Shown here: piece by piece, positions 8,500-17,708 of the stretch | Position numbering within the stretch: position 1 is the first letter of the stretch | Layout: every line of letters starts with the position of its first letter | From: an uncultured Spirochaetota bacterium | GTDB taxonomy: Bacteria > Spirochaetota > UBA4802 > UBA5550 | DNA: 64,000 nt | Direction: 5' to 3' | Assembly (NCBI GenBank): GCA_937872225.1 | Contig: CALMRZ010000089.1 | Span: 31,647 to 95,646, forward strand | The notes under the pieces: model-generated | Told to the model about the DNA's origin: nothing | Database searches by the model: none | What the model saw: the letters and a program-made list of their open reading frames with translations, nothing else | Made by a program: the position numbers and the translations under genes

Positions 8500-10521
8500 T
8501 TAGCGGATGTCGAGCCGGAGTCCCTTCATTGTCTTTTCAACCATAGCGGAAATTTTTTCATCAGGCTGGGAATTGGCGTCTAGCGAGTACGAATCCCGGA
8601 GATACCTGACAAGATCAGCGCGAGGTAGTGCGGCCAGCACGTTCTTTCGGTCTGAAGATACCTGAAGGGTGATAACCCCATTCTCCGGCCTGCCTCCTGC
8701 AAGGAGGGACAGTATCATTGCGCCAAACGTCATCTGCTTCTCCTTTATAAGTAGCATCTTCTGGAGATAATCGATCGTGCTCGTCAGCTGTTCCTGGGTG
8801 TTGTCGACCCGCTTCAGGAGATTACGTATCAGGGCGAGAGCGAAAAGGGGGTCGTTTTTTATCAGGGCTTCAAGGTTGTCGGATTGTGCTTCAGCAAGAA
8901 CGCATCGCGTCACGCATTCAGCGGAAACGCTTCTCTTCGTGTTCCCCAGGATGGCCATTTCATTAAGAATCCGCCCCGCCTCCATCGTTTCCAGGATAAT
9001 GCGCTCCCCGGATTCAAGCTCTTTAATGATATTCACTTTTCCTTTTTTTATATAGTAGAAGCTTTTAATTGACTCACCCTGCCTGAAAACAGCAGCGCCG
9101 GGGTGATACACGATCTCTTTCTGCATCACGGTTGATGGTCTCATGAAAAGCCTCCGGATGGCCTCAAATCCCGGAAGCTTCAGATTGAAAACAATTCCTT
9201 TCCAGAATCGGTATATGAAATAGCGGGCGAGGAAGAAGTAAAATGACAGGCCTGGACTGTTAATAGCAATTATTGTGCCTACGGGTTCATCGATAGTGCC
9301 GCTACCGTGGCGGTTCCACACGGGACGGGCCCTCACCAGGGGTGACCTGAAATTCCTCATTTCGAAATGCAATTCGACTTCATTCTCTTCCATAGGCTCA
9401 AAAGTGCGGAGAAAGGCATTGGCGGCGGTGATATCAAAGGTGGGCAGAATGCCCTCGAAGTTATTCTGGTGAAGCACGGTGTCGAATATGATGGGGATGC
9501 GGACGATATTGTAACGGAAGAAATCCGGGTTGAGAATGCCGACCAGAATGAGGGACAATCCAATGGAAGCCGGATATGCCGCCGTCACCAGAATTCCGGT
9601 CTGGTGGTTGAGGGGAAGACCAAGCATGGCGCACACATCATCGCTGAAAGGCAGGGCAGCCGCAGAACAGGCCAGAATAATAATGGGAATGATCCAGAGC
9701 ATGGAATTGGTGTGAATGCGGAGAAGGGGAACCTTTACATTGGACGGCGTTCCGGTGGAATTGAGTATCCAACGCTCATAGCGCGGCTGGCGGTACTTGA
9801 TAAGCCAGTCTTCGAGCCGGAGATGTTCATTCTCGAGGGTTGCGCATGAGGGGATGAGTTTTGATCTTGATATGAGGATTTCAAGCAGCAGGACCAGCAT
9901 GACAATAAGCGGCCCAGCCATGTAAAGAAGGTTCCCGTCCATGAGGAGCATCGCATCAAAGGAGCCATGAAAGAATGAAGGGAGCACGCAGGCCAGAATT
10001 ATTCTCGGCACCTTTGTCCGAATGCTAGAGCTGAGCCGCATCGATGAACAGTAATAGCCCACCATGCCGCATGTGGTGATGTGGAGCGGAGCGGAGAAGA
10101 TGAGACGGACGATGATAACCTGTGGACCGAACGTAATGGCGTAGGCGATATTTTCCACCAGTGAAAACCCTGCACCAATGGCAATACCGGAAACGATTCC
10201 TTCAAGGGTGGAAAACCTCGGGTAATGGCGAATAACCATAAGGAACAGCACTACTGTTCCGGCTTTTTCTATAAGCGCGGCTTTCACGAAAGCGTTGGTG
10301 AAAATAGTATCGTCATTTATTAACCTGTCAATGTTGGGCGCGAGCAGTATGATGACGAGAGCGAGAACGATCCCGTACAGAAAAGACTCAAAATGTTTCC
10401 CATATACAGGGATCTCATGTTTTTGCCGGTAATAACTGAAGAAATGGCGGAAATATATCAGATAGAACACTGGCACGGCTGATAAGGCTATAAAGTAATA
10501 TGGAATTGATTTGTAGTCCAT
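8500..10521 (-). CDS. PrsW-family membrane protease-like protein fused to a cyclic-nucleotide-binding domain
   Basis: This 673-residue protein has an N-terminal membrane region with about seven or eight helices (residues 5-225) showing PrsW/CAAX-protease-like motifs: GFSLVENIAYA (E123, N124), APLHITT (H147) and HGSFDAML (H185, D189). The first family motif, normally EExxK, reads LIEKAG (E85), so one glutamate and the lysine are lost and activity is uncertain. Two more helices lie near 275-330. Residues 340-425 have a beta-rich, PilZ-like look. Residues 465-580 are a cNMP-binding barrel (FRQGESIKSFYYIKKGKVNI, GRILNEMAILGNTKRSVSAE). A helical tail follows. The fusion suggests intramembrane proteolysis or signalling tuned by a cyclic nucleotide. 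It stands alone, about 245 bp from the SpoIIE gene upstream. Confidence 0.78.
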   Translation of the reverse strand: MDYKSIPYYFIALSAVPVFYLIYFRHFFSYYRQKHEIPVYGKHFESFLYGIVLALVIILLAPNIDRLINDDTIFTNAFVKAALIEKAGTVVLFLMVIRHYPRFSTLEGIVSGIAIGAGFSLVENIAYAITFGPQVIIVRLIFSAPLHITTCGMVGYYCSSMRLSSSIRTKVPRIILACVLPSFFHGSFDAMLLMDGNLLYMAGPLIVMLVLLLEILISRSKLIPSCATLENEHLRLEDWLIKYRQPRYERWILNSTGTPSNVKVPLLRIHTNSMLWIIPIIILACSAAALPFSDDVCAMLGLPLNHQTGILVTAAYPASIGLSLILVGILNPDFFRYNIVRIPIIFDTVLHQNNFEGILPTFDITAANAFLRTFEPMEENEVELHFEMRNFRSPLVRARPVWNRHGSGTIDEPVGTIIAINSPGLSFYFFLARYFIYRFWKGIVFNLKLPGFEAIRRLFMRPSTVMQKEIVYHPGAAVFRQGESIKSFYYIKKGKVNIIKELESGERIILETMEAGRILNEMAILGNTKRSVSAECVTRCVLAEAQSDNLEALIKNDPLFALALIRNLLKRVDNTQEQLTSTIDYLQKMLLIKEKQMTFGAMILSLLAGGRPENGVITLQVSSDRKNVLAALPRADLVRYLRDSYSLDANSQPDEKISAMVEKTMKGLRLDIR

Positions 10522-10766
10522 AGTAATGTCCGCATATCGGAGCTCTCATTCTGAGGGATCAATCTTAAGATTCATCCGTTATTGATGGCTCCAATAGGTA
10601 TCTGACAATTTTGTCCGCAAATCATATCACTATGCGCAGGCATGAATTGCCATAGTATTTATCGGTTTTAGTTCGGCTGATCATGATAGATATTGTCACA
10701 AAGGGGACGGCGGATCTTATGATCGGGGGTTGGCTGGAAGTCCGCTAAGGGGAATATCCCCGCTGT

Positions 10767-12842
10767 CTACGACGTCTTCTTCGCCACGATGACCGTGAAG
10801 TCGTCCCTCAGTTCAATATCCCTGACAAAGGAATTGAATCGTAACAGCAGGAAATCGAGGACCTCCGCAGCGGAACCGTCGGGCGCTTCGGCCAGAGACG
10901 TCATAAGACGGTCCATGCCGTATCGCTCTTTACGCTGGTTGCGGGCGTCAAGTATGCAGTCGGTAAAGAGCAGGAGGAGGTCGTTTTTCCCCACGGTGAA
11001 GCTTATGGCGGAGGGACGGTGGTGATTGATGGCCAGCCCCAGGGGTTCGCCCCGGAAATTTTTTCCGCCGGCGTCGATTATCCGCACGTCGCCGGTTGCG
11101 TGCGCGCGGTGTAGCAGGTCAGGGTGGCCGGCATTGACGTATTCGACCCTGTTGCCGGTCATCCGGACCAGGATGCTGGTCACGAAATTGTCCAGGCGTG
11201 ACAGGTCGTGTGAAATGTGCTCGTTCACCAGGTTCATTATCTTTTCCAGGCTTTCGCCCTGCATCGCGTTGAAAATCCTGAAGGTGACGGGTTTTACCAT
11301 CATGGTTATCAGGGCCGATGAAACGCCGTGGCCCGACACGTCAAAGAGGGCAATCCCTTGGAGCTCCTTCCCCGAATAATAAAAATCGTAAAAATCACCC
11401 GATGCCCCGTATTTCGGCACGAAGGACATGGCAATGTCCCATTGCTCAATGCCCGCGGGCACCGGCGGGAGGAGCATCTTCTGCATGTTGGCCGCCAGCT
11501 CCATCTCGATGGCCGCGATCTCGTTGCTCATTTCCAGCTCCCGGTGGGTCTTCAGGAACCGGTTGGCGAGGATCAGGGTCATCCCCATGGTAAAGGCGAA
11601 AAATCCGTACTGGGTGAGGACGACATCGTAGGCCCAGAACAGGGAGTCGGCGATGTCAAAGATGGAGCAGGCCGCGAGGATGATGGCTCCCGACAGGATG
11701 TTTCCCGCGGTGGTGGAAGTCAGCGTCCGTTCCGTTGTCTTCATGACCCGGTAGGGCAGCCCGTGGGACCTGTAGCGTCCGTAGATTCTTTTCCATTCCT
11801 GGTAGACCTTGCCTCCGATCCTGACGATCAGGTAATAGAACAGGGGTATGATGGCCGATACCTGCCATACCCGCAGTATGTCGATGGCGAACATATTGGA
11901 GACCGGCATGACCGTTATGATGATGAGAAGGGCATAGAAGGCGCTGCAGATCTTTGTCAGGCGGCTATAGGACCCGGTCAGGAGCAGGTCAAGGAAGGCG
12001 CCGATGAGGGGTATAAGCGTGTAGAGCGAACAGTATTCGATGCGGTGCAGTATGGTAGAATCGCTTATGATTTCATAGATGGTATGGGTGCGGGAAAGGA
12101 TGTATATGAAAAGAAGGGTGGAAAACAGGGCGTAGTACAGGTTAAAGAGCTCGTCACGCCTCCTGATGAAAATGAAAAGATGATAAATCCCGAGGAACAG
12201 GTAGAGGAATACCAGGATCATGGTTGTCTGTTCGGACCGTTGCTTTTCAATTTCTTCCATGGAGTCGATTACAAAGGGGGTGCTCCGGTGAAATCCGGAA
12301 TCTATGTTGGTCGGGTCCCCGATGATCCGGGCGGCGAGGACGTTGATGCCCGGCCTGAGCAGCCGCGGGTCCACGGGTATGGCAACCTCACGGGAGTGGC
12401 GGTAGCCCGTTATCTCTCCCCGGCCGTTGATGTGGATCTCCGACCGGACCAGGCGTCCGTTGAGGTACACCGCCCAGTTCTCTCCAATATTTGCGAAATA
12501 GATGCCGAGGCGACCATTCATTTCGATGCCCTTCTCGTCCATGGCGAAAGAGGTCAGGAACGTGAAGTTTTCCGGCTGGTACTTTTTCAGGGAAAGGAAC
12601 GTGCGTTCGGGCATGCCTTTCAGCGGCAGTTCTTTCAGTACGACTTTTCTGGTCCCCGATGCCACGCCGGGGATTACCAGCCAGTCGCTGTCGTCCGGGG
12701 ACGGCAGTGCGTTCACCCACCCGGCTTCAAAGCCCCTGCGGACGTAAATGGCCTCCCTGTCGAGATTTATGGCGGCAGCTGCACCGTGGATTGTGCTTAA
12801 CAGGATGGTTCCTGCAGTGATAGTGAATAGGATTTTTTTCAT
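10767..12842 (-). CDS. 7TMR-DISM receptor with SpoIIE-type PP2C phosphatase domain
   Basis: This 691-residue membrane receptor has a signal peptide (residues 1-23) and an extracellular beta-sandwich of about 180 residues (24-204) containing VYLNGRLVRSEIHINGRGEI, a jelly-roll of 7TMR-DISM type. Seven membrane helices follow (about 206-425), then a short coiled coil (433-455), then a SpoIIE/RsbU phosphatase (456-691). Metal-binding acids are present in ASGDFYD (D483, D486), FDVSGHG (D501), LLLFTDCILDA and LRDDFTVIV, so it should be active. Such proteins dephosphorylate STAS anti-anti-sigma factors in partner switching. Two STAS proteins are encoded at 61.2-62.4 kb and are candidate partners, though not adjacent. 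The signal that it senses is unknown. Confidence 0.88.
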   Translation of the reverse strand: MKKILFTITAGTILLSTIHGAAAAINLDREAIYVRRGFEAGWVNALPSPDDSDWLVIPGVASGTRKVVLKELPLKGMPERTFLSLKKYQPENFTFLTSFAMDEKGIEMNGRLGIYFANIGENWAVYLNGRLVRSEIHINGRGEITGYRHSREVAIPVDPRLLRPGINVLAARIIGDPTNIDSGFHRSTPFVIDSMEEIEKQRSEQTTMILVFLYLFLGIYHLFIFIRRRDELFNLYYALFSTLLFIYILSRTHTIYEIISDSTILHRIEYCSLYTLIPLIGAFLDLLLTGSYSRLTKICSAFYALLIIITVMPVSNMFAIDILRVWQVSAIIPLFYYLIVRIGGKVYQEWKRIYGRYRSHGLPYRVMKTTERTLTSTTAGNILSGAIILAACSIFDIADSLFWAYDVVLTQYGFFAFTMGMTLILANRFLKTHRELEMSNEIAAIEMELAANMQKMLLPPVPAGIEQWDIAMSFVPKYGASGDFYDFYYSGKELQGIALFDVSGHGVSSALITMMVKPVTFRIFNAMQGESLEKIMNLVNEHISHDLSRLDNFVTSILVRMTGNRVEYVNAGHPDLLHRAHATGDVRIIDAGGKNFRGEPLGLAINHHRPSAISFTVGKNDLLLLFTDCILDARNQRKERYGMDRLMTSLAEAPDGSAAEVLDFLLLRFNSFVRDIELRDDFTVIVAKKTS

Positions 12843-13225
12843 GTGACAAAATCTGAGGTGATCTGCTGCATGTCCGGCATACCGCCGGCTGCGATGGAGA
12901 TATTCATGAGAGCATCATGGCAGAAAACCGCCTGCTAGGGCTCTTAATGCCCGTTTTTTGGACGCTTGTCAATATTTTTTTATCCCCCCCAATTAAATAC
13001 CGGATCCCCTGCGGCTTACGGTCGGTTTAAAAGGATCGCATGAATGTGTTGGCGATCATAGGCACCTGCGAGGTGGACGGGTGTCAATACATGTACAGCT
13101 GAATTTTCCGGTATATTTTCGTATTCCCCTGCTGAAATAGAATAAAGCAGGATAGTTATCGGCACTATAATTTTTATTGCCAACCGGCCATAAAATGTAT
13201 ATTATATAAAGAGAGATGAATTTTT
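12843..13225. other. Intergenic region between divergent genes
   Basis: This 380-bp gap separates the leftward phosphatase and the rightward FAD enzyme. I see no gene. AT-rich tracts near 12975 and 13190-13215 are where promoters of the two genes would be expected, but no pair of boxes is clear enough to call. Confidence 0.4.
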
Positions 13226-14581
13226 ATGCGGGGACTGACCCGGAAGAACAATACGGTTGATGTGATAGTTATCGGCGGCGGGCCGGTGGGAGCGTATTTT
13301 GCCGGGCAGATGGGCTCCCGCGGCTATAGCGTCCACGTGTTCGAAAAAAGAAAGAGGGACCATGTCAGAAAAGAGCTCGGCTACATCCACTTCGACGTGC
13401 CCTGCTACGGTGAGCTGTCCCTCCCGAGGCCTTTCGCGGACAGCCGTATCCTTAAGGGTACCTTCACCGAAAACTGGCAGATCCCCCTCTCCGAAGAGCT
13501 GAAGTTCCAGGTGCCCTGCAGAACAGACATCCTCTCCATGAACGGCTTTTCGCAATGGGTTGCCCGCCACGCCGAAAGCTCCGGCAATGTCGTGTTCCAT
13601 TACGAGGCCCCTTTCATCCGTCCCATCATCGGCGGATCCAGGGTTGTGGGCGCCGAGATAGAGGGATGCGGCAATGTCTATGGCGGGATCGTGGCTGACT
13701 GCACCGGCCGGGATGCCGTTGTCCGTAATTCCCTCCCGCCGGAGTGCGGCGTGTCCCCGCTGTCGGCGCGGCCCCTCAGGACCTTCACCCTGCACATGGA
13801 GCAGTGGCGCTGCCGCGGGACGTTCCCCCGGGGAAGCAACACCTATGTTTGCTACAAGGGCTTCGCGAACCAGGTGGGCCCCTCGGACATCCTGGTGGGG
13901 CTGTCGACCTTCGGCGACCTGGCGCATACCCGCGACGTTCACCGCGAATTTGCCGCCCGTCACCTGGCCGGCGTGGAGCACAGGGTCGCTTCGGTGTACA
14001 CCGGCACCGTTCCCTTCGACTTTCCCCCGGCGTCCCTGGTGGGGGACGGCTTCGTCTCCCTCGGCGACGCCGCCTTCCAGAACAAGCCCTTCAACGGCGA
14101 GGGCATAGCCTCCGGCATGGAAGCGGCACGGATCGCCGCGCCGGTCATCGCGGAGGCGCTCCGGGGCGGGCCCGTCATGCGCAGGCACCTCTGGCATTAC
14201 AATGCGGCCTATTTCAGGGGGATCGGCGCCGGCTTCGCGAAGCTCCGGGGCATCTGCGAGACGCTGGTGGACCTGTCGCCCCGCGAATTCGACTGGCTCT
14301 ACCGCATGAAGTTCATCACGCGAAAAGACATGATGGCCATGTGGCTGAAGCAGAAATCCGTCAAGGGGCCGCTGGAAATCATACGGATGACCCTGAACGG
14401 CCTCCGCAACCGGGAGATCTTTAAAAAGCTCATCGATGCCTTCAGACTCGGGGCGTCCCTCGGATCGCTGTACCGCATCTATCCTCTCCTCCCTGCGAAA
14501 ATAGGGGGGTGGGAATTCCGCCTTGACGCGATTCTGCAGAGACACGGCATAACCATCCAGAAGACCGATGCTGTTTCATGA
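13226..14581 (+). CDS. FAD-dependent oxidoreductase, geranylgeranyl-reductase/FixC-like
   Basis: The 451-residue protein begins with a dinucleotide-binding fold: VIVIGGGPVGAYFAGQMG near residue 13 and the acidic end of strand two, VHVFEKRKR. The second FAD motif, GDGFVSLGDAAFQNKPFNGEG near residue 275, is the GD motif of the geranylgeranyl reductase/FixC/halogenase group (COG0644). Substrate residues are not diagnostic. It could reduce isoprenoid chains, a quinone-like compound or a flavin-linked electron carrier. No signal peptide or membrane helix is visible, so it is cytosolic or peripheral. The ATG at 13226 has only weak purine-rich sequence upstream. It is monocistronic. Confidence 0.82.
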   Translation: MRGLTRKNNTVDVIVIGGGPVGAYFAGQMGSRGYSVHVFEKRKRDHVRKELGYIHFDVPCYGELSLPRPFADSRILKGTFTENWQIPLSEELKFQVPCRTDILSMNGFSQWVARHAESSGNVVFHYEAPFIRPIIGGSRVVGAEIEGCGNVYGGIVADCTGRDAVVRNSLPPECGVSPLSARPLRTFTLHMEQWRCRGTFPRGSNTYVCYKGFANQVGPSDILVGLSTFGDLAHTRDVHREFAARHLAGVEHRVASVYTGTVPFDFPPASLVGDGFVSLGDAAFQNKPFNGEGIASGMEAARIAAPVIAEALRGGPVMRRHLWHYNAAYFRGIGAGFAKLRGICETLVDLSPREFDWLYRMKFITRKDMMAMWLKQKSVKGPLEIIRMTLNGLRNREIFKKLIDAFRLGASLGSLYRIYPLLPAKIGGWEFRLDAILQRHGITIQKTDAVS

Positions 14582-14704
14582 GCTCCGGGCGGTTATTGGC
14601 ATGGTAAGGCACGCCACGGGCCCTTTCTGCTTCTTCCGGGGGATTGTTGGCTGTAACGAGGTTTAATCAGCGCGGTCATACCGCTTCCCCGAGGGGGGGA
14701 CCGG

Positions 14705-14869
14705 TCATCCCTGTTTTTCTTTGGGACACCCCACGACATAGATAATGCCGGCGGCGCGGTCTTCATAGGTGGCGACGCTGTTGATGTTGTTTTCCCAGAA
14801 GCGGCAGTAGATCTGGCCGCGGCTGTAATCTGAATGAAATGAGCAGGCTTTGCAGTCTTCAAGTTTCAT
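14705..14869 (-). CDS. Small cysteine-rich protein
   Basis: The frame can start at 14965, but the ATG at 14869 is preferred: it gives MKLEDCKACSFHSDYSRGQ and has AGGAG about 13 bases upstream. The 54-residue product has a CxxC pair near residue 6 and single Cys residues at about 27 and 48 (YCRFWE, VVGCPKEK), enough for one metal site or a disulphide pair. No family is recognised. It lies opposite a second small frame at 14965-15096, so the two could share a promoter region. Confidence 0.5.
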   Translation of the reverse strand: MKLEDCKACSFHSDYSRGQIYCRFWENNINSVATYEDRAAGIIYVVGCPKEKQG

Positions 14870-14964
14870 GCGCGATAGTGACTCCTGATAGTTACACGGC
14901 TTCATACAGCATGGGTGCGCAGCAGTCAATAAAATTTTTCCTGCTACATTCCTGGTCGGGAACA

Positions 14965-15096
14965 ATGTATTGTATCACGGGACACGTCATCGGCGCGCCT
15001 TCACGGTACGGGCGGTACCGGCGTTATTCCGGCAAGGCCCTCTGCGGCGCGCAGTTGAAATCCGTCGATGAAGCGATGGCACGGCAATTTCGTTAG
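14965..15096 (+). CDS. Possible small protein ending in SVDEAMARQFR
   Basis: This short frame from ATG 14965 gives 43 residues with MYCITGHVIGAPSRYG at the start and LCGAQLKSVDEAMARQFR at the end. The end reads like a real helical protein tail. The frame stays open upstream to at least 14839, so the start is uncertain, and there is no clear ribosome binding site. I include it as a hypothetical gene of low certainty. Confidence 0.3.
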   Translation: MYCITGHVIGAPSRYGRYRRYSGKALCGAQLKSVDEAMARQFR

Positions 15097-15143
15097 ACGC
15101 GATCTGCATTATATTGTTTCAACCGGCCGTTTTTCCGGATTTT

Positions 15144-15242
15144 TCGTTTCGAACCCCGCGTGCCGGGGTGAAAAATCTTGAATTATCATCATTCCATCAT
15201 AATTTCTCCCCATCCGGGAATGCCCTGATTCGTCGAAAGGAC
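15144..15242 (+). repeat. Palindromic repeat family A, copy 1
   Basis: This is an element of about 99 bp with imperfect inverted ends. The left part reads TTTCGAACCCCGCG then GGGGTGAAAAATCTTG; the right part reads ATTTCTCCCCATCC then TTCGTCGAAAGGAC. The same order of parts occurs at 48561-48657 and 59400-59497. The ends pair with each other, so the transcript could fold into one long hairpin. This copy is the most diverged at its outer edge. Confidence 0.7.
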
Positions 15243-15274
15243 AGTCTCATATTAATAACCACCAGACAGCGGGC

Positions 15275-15694
15275 ATGAAAATACGGGCAATCGTTACGGG
15301 CGTTACCGGCATGGTGGGCGAGGGCGTACCCCATGGATGCCTGGACCATGTGGCGGTGGAGACGGTGACGCGCCTTCTTCTCGTGTCCGACGCCTCTTCG
15401 CGGGGCCTGGACGTCGTGAGGACCATCAGGGAGGTGGCCGACCGAACGGTGAAACACCGTCACGCCGGCCTGGCGCTGAACCGTATCGCTGACGATGGAG
15501 AGGTCCGGCGGCTGTCCCTGCCGCCGGACCTGGCGTTCGCCGGGTGGGTGCCCGAGGACGTCGCGATACGCTCCGCCGATATCATGAGTGCAAGCGCGCC
15601 GACCCTGCCCGGATCGCCGGCCCTGTCAGCTGTGCGGGACGTCCTTGAGCGGCTCCTGGAGGCGAAGGCGCCGCGGGAGACGGCCCCGGCGTGA
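15275..15694 (+). pseudogene. Chimeric remnant: epimerase start joined to CooC-type ATPase end
   Basis: The first 22-25 residues (MKIRAIVTGVTGMVGEGV) are the NAD-binding start of a short epimerase/reductase, which normally runs over 200 residues. From about residue 32 the protein changes into the C-terminal half of a CooC/MinD-like nickel-insertion ATPase: RLLLVSDASSRGLDVVRTI, then AGLALNRI, then AGWVPEDVAIRSAD. The ATPase's Walker A half is absent. The join is near 15355-15365. The 139-residue frame is open, but neither part can work as its parent did. It is best read as a deletion fusion of two neighbouring genes. CooC-type proteins serve CO dehydrogenase, so the ancestor may have had that enzyme. 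Confidence 0.65.
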
Positions 15695-15738
15695 GAATAT
15701 CCTGCGGCACGGTACCCATGACGGTGCGGAGAAAGGCA

Positions 15739-17598
15739 TCAGTTGACGTTGGATGAATCGTTATTCCAGTCGATAAAACTGGGATGGCCGAAATAGAAAC
15801 CCTGGAGATAATCGATGCCCATCTCCCTGAGGTCTTCCGCCAGCTCCGGGCTGTCAACCCATTCGGCGATGATCGAAAGGCCTGCCTGCTTGCAGAAGAG
15901 GATGATGTTTTCTATCATCATGCGGGCCTTGGCGTTCTGCTTTAGCTGCTGGATGAGGGTGCCGTTGATCTTGATGATATTGATCGGCAGGGAGAGGAGG
16001 TTTTCGAAATTCGAGTAGCCCGACCCGAAATCGTCTATGGCGATGAGGCAGCCGAGCTTGCTGGCGCTGGCCGCGAACTCGTGGCAGGCAGCGATCTCGC
16101 TCAGCTCCGACCGCTCGAGAATCTCCAGTATCAGTCTTCCTTTTCCGGGCTCGGGCATCCGGTAATGCCTGTTCAGCAGCCCGATGAGGTCGCTCTGGAT
16201 CATGTCCCGGAACGATATGTTTACCGAGATGTTCTTGTCGGTATGGCGCAGGGCCTCGCAGGCGGATTTTATCATGAAGCGGGTCAGGTTTACGTCAAGG
16301 CCGGTGGACTCGGCGATGGGAAGGTACGGAAGCGGCGATTCGTATGCCCCCTCGTTGTTGCGTATCCTGAGCAGGCCTTCGTAGGATACTATGCTACCCG
16401 TGCACGCGTCGATGATCGGCTGGTAATAGGCCCGGAACGTCTGCTGTTCATGGTTCTTGTACAGTATTGAAAAGAGGTTGGTCGAGTGGAACGCCGAGGT
16501 CTTGACGTGATCGTGGTTTTCGTACAGGGCGACGCCCTTGTGGTTTTCGATGGCGGACTTCAAGGCCTGGTCGGCCTTTGAGAGGATGTCGGACGATTCA
16601 CCCGGCTTGCCGGAGTGGAAGGCCACGCCGCCGATGTGGATGTTCAGCCTCAACTCGGAGTTTTTCCACGGCATGGCGGTTGACTGGAGGAGCCGCCTGA
16701 GCTCCTTCATCTTCAGGTACGCCTCTTTCCGGTCTTCATCCCCGAGATCGAGCAGGATGCCGAACTCGTTCCCCTTGAGACGGTAAATCGAGTAATTGAA
16801 CAGGTCCCTCCAGTGGTCAAGCTGCCGTGAACAGAAAAGAAGGACCTCGTCGGACAGGTCGTAGCCGAAGATCAGGCCGAGATCGTTGAAGTTCACGATG
16901 CTGACGATGGCAAAGAGGTAATGCGTGTTTTTCCTGATGGAGTTGATCAGCACTTTCTTGTTCGGGTACCTGGTCGTCTCGTCGAAAAGGACGCTCCGGA
17001 TGACGGTGTCGATCGCTTTTTCGTGCTGCCACTCGCCGAAAAACGTCAGTACCGATATGAAAAAGAGGGCCACCCCGGCGAGGAGGATATTGATGTTGCT
17101 GGGATAGACCACGTTCCACGGCGGAAGGAGGCCGTACAGCTGGAGCAGGTACAGGAGCGCCGCGGCAGCGAAGAAGACGGCGACCCAGATGGTGCCCCGC
17201 CACGTGCCCCGAAGCTGGATCGCAATGGGAGGAAAGCAGTAGAAGATGACCAGGCTCACGTGGCGCGCGTTGGGAAGATAGAGGGTCAGGGCAAAGCTGA
17301 TGACGCAGAAAATGATCGCCACGATGGAAATAATTTCGGTTTTCTTTGTCGTCATCAGGAAAGCGACCATTGCCACCAGGATGACAAAGGGGATTGAATA
17401 ATTGACAAGAAACGCCGTTTCGCCCTTCATGAGGTCCAGGACGGCATACAGCACCGGGACCAGCGACGACGCGCTCAATACAACACACAGCAGCGTGTAC
17501 CGGTACCGGTCATAGTTGCCCCTCAGGTCCCTGTACCACCGGGCATTGTGGAAAATAAATTCACCGGGCAGTATTTTGTTTATGATCCTACTCACCAT
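15739..17598 (-). CDS. Membrane GGDEF-EAL protein, degenerate cyclase, probable c-di-GMP phosphodiesterase
   Basis: This 619-residue protein has an N-terminal region with about five or six membrane helices (38-190) without a known sensor motif. A GGDEF domain (about 200-360) has KGNEF at 275-279 instead of GGDEF, so it is almost surely unable to make c-di-GMP. An EAL domain (about 385-612) follows: EGL at 407-409 in place of EAL, ISVNISF, EILERSE, IAIDDFGSGYSN, IKING in place of the usual LKID, AEWV in place of AEGV, and YLQGFYFG. Most metal ligands remain but three signature positions differ, so weak or sensory-only phosphodiesterase activity is possible. Two adjacent palindromes lie 86-110 bp upstream of the start. 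A pseudogene is convergent on its 3' side. Confidence 0.88.
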   Translation of the reverse strand: MVSRIINKILPGEFIFHNARWYRDLRGNYDRYRYTLLCVVLSASSLVPVLYAVLDLMKGETAFLVNYSIPFVILVAMVAFLMTTKKTEIISIVAIIFCVISFALTLYLPNARHVSLVIFYCFPPIAIQLRGTWRGTIWVAVFFAAAALLYLLQLYGLLPPWNVVYPSNINILLAGVALFFISVLTFFGEWQHEKAIDTVIRSVLFDETTRYPNKKVLINSIRKNTHYLFAIVSIVNFNDLGLIFGYDLSDEVLLFCSRQLDHWRDLFNYSIYRLKGNEFGILLDLGDEDRKEAYLKMKELRRLLQSTAMPWKNSELRLNIHIGGVAFHSGKPGESSDILSKADQALKSAIENHKGVALYENHDHVKTSAFHSTNLFSILYKNHEQQTFRAYYQPIIDACTGSIVSYEGLLRIRNNEGAYESPLPYLPIAESTGLDVNLTRFMIKSACEALRHTDKNISVNISFRDMIQSDLIGLLNRHYRMPEPGKGRLILEILERSELSEIAACHEFAASASKLGCLIAIDDFGSGYSNFENLLSLPINIIKINGTLIQQLKQNAKARMMIENIILFCKQAGLSIIAEWVDSPELAEDLREMGIDYLQGFYFGHPSFIDWNNDSSNVN

Positions 17599-17683
17599 GG
17601 TCCATCATTGACTTGGCAGTCATTATTCCTCGGCACGTTGAATCGGCTAGAAATACCTGTTCGCGGGCGAATCTGCATTTCGA

Positions 17684-17708
17684 ACAATGATCATTGTATA
17701 CAATGTAT
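17684..17708. promoter_or_regulatory. Paired palindromes, candidate operator
   Basis: ACAATGATCATTGT at 17684-17697 is a perfect 14-base palindrome. It is followed directly by ATACA-A-TGTAT at 17698-17708. Two dyads in tandem, 86 bp upstream of the start of the GGDEF/EAL gene, look like a binding site for a dimeric repressor. No dedicated regulator gene is next to it. Confidence 0.45.

Noticed and set aside
11328..12800. A 490-codon plus-strand frame opposite the 7TM-SpoIIE gene
   Set aside because: It is the antisense of a clear domain protein; its composition is that of a GC-rich shadow frame.
13202..14545. Minus-strand frame of 447 codons over the FAD enzyme
   Set aside because: The plus strand encodes intact FAD motifs; the antisense translation has no known domain.
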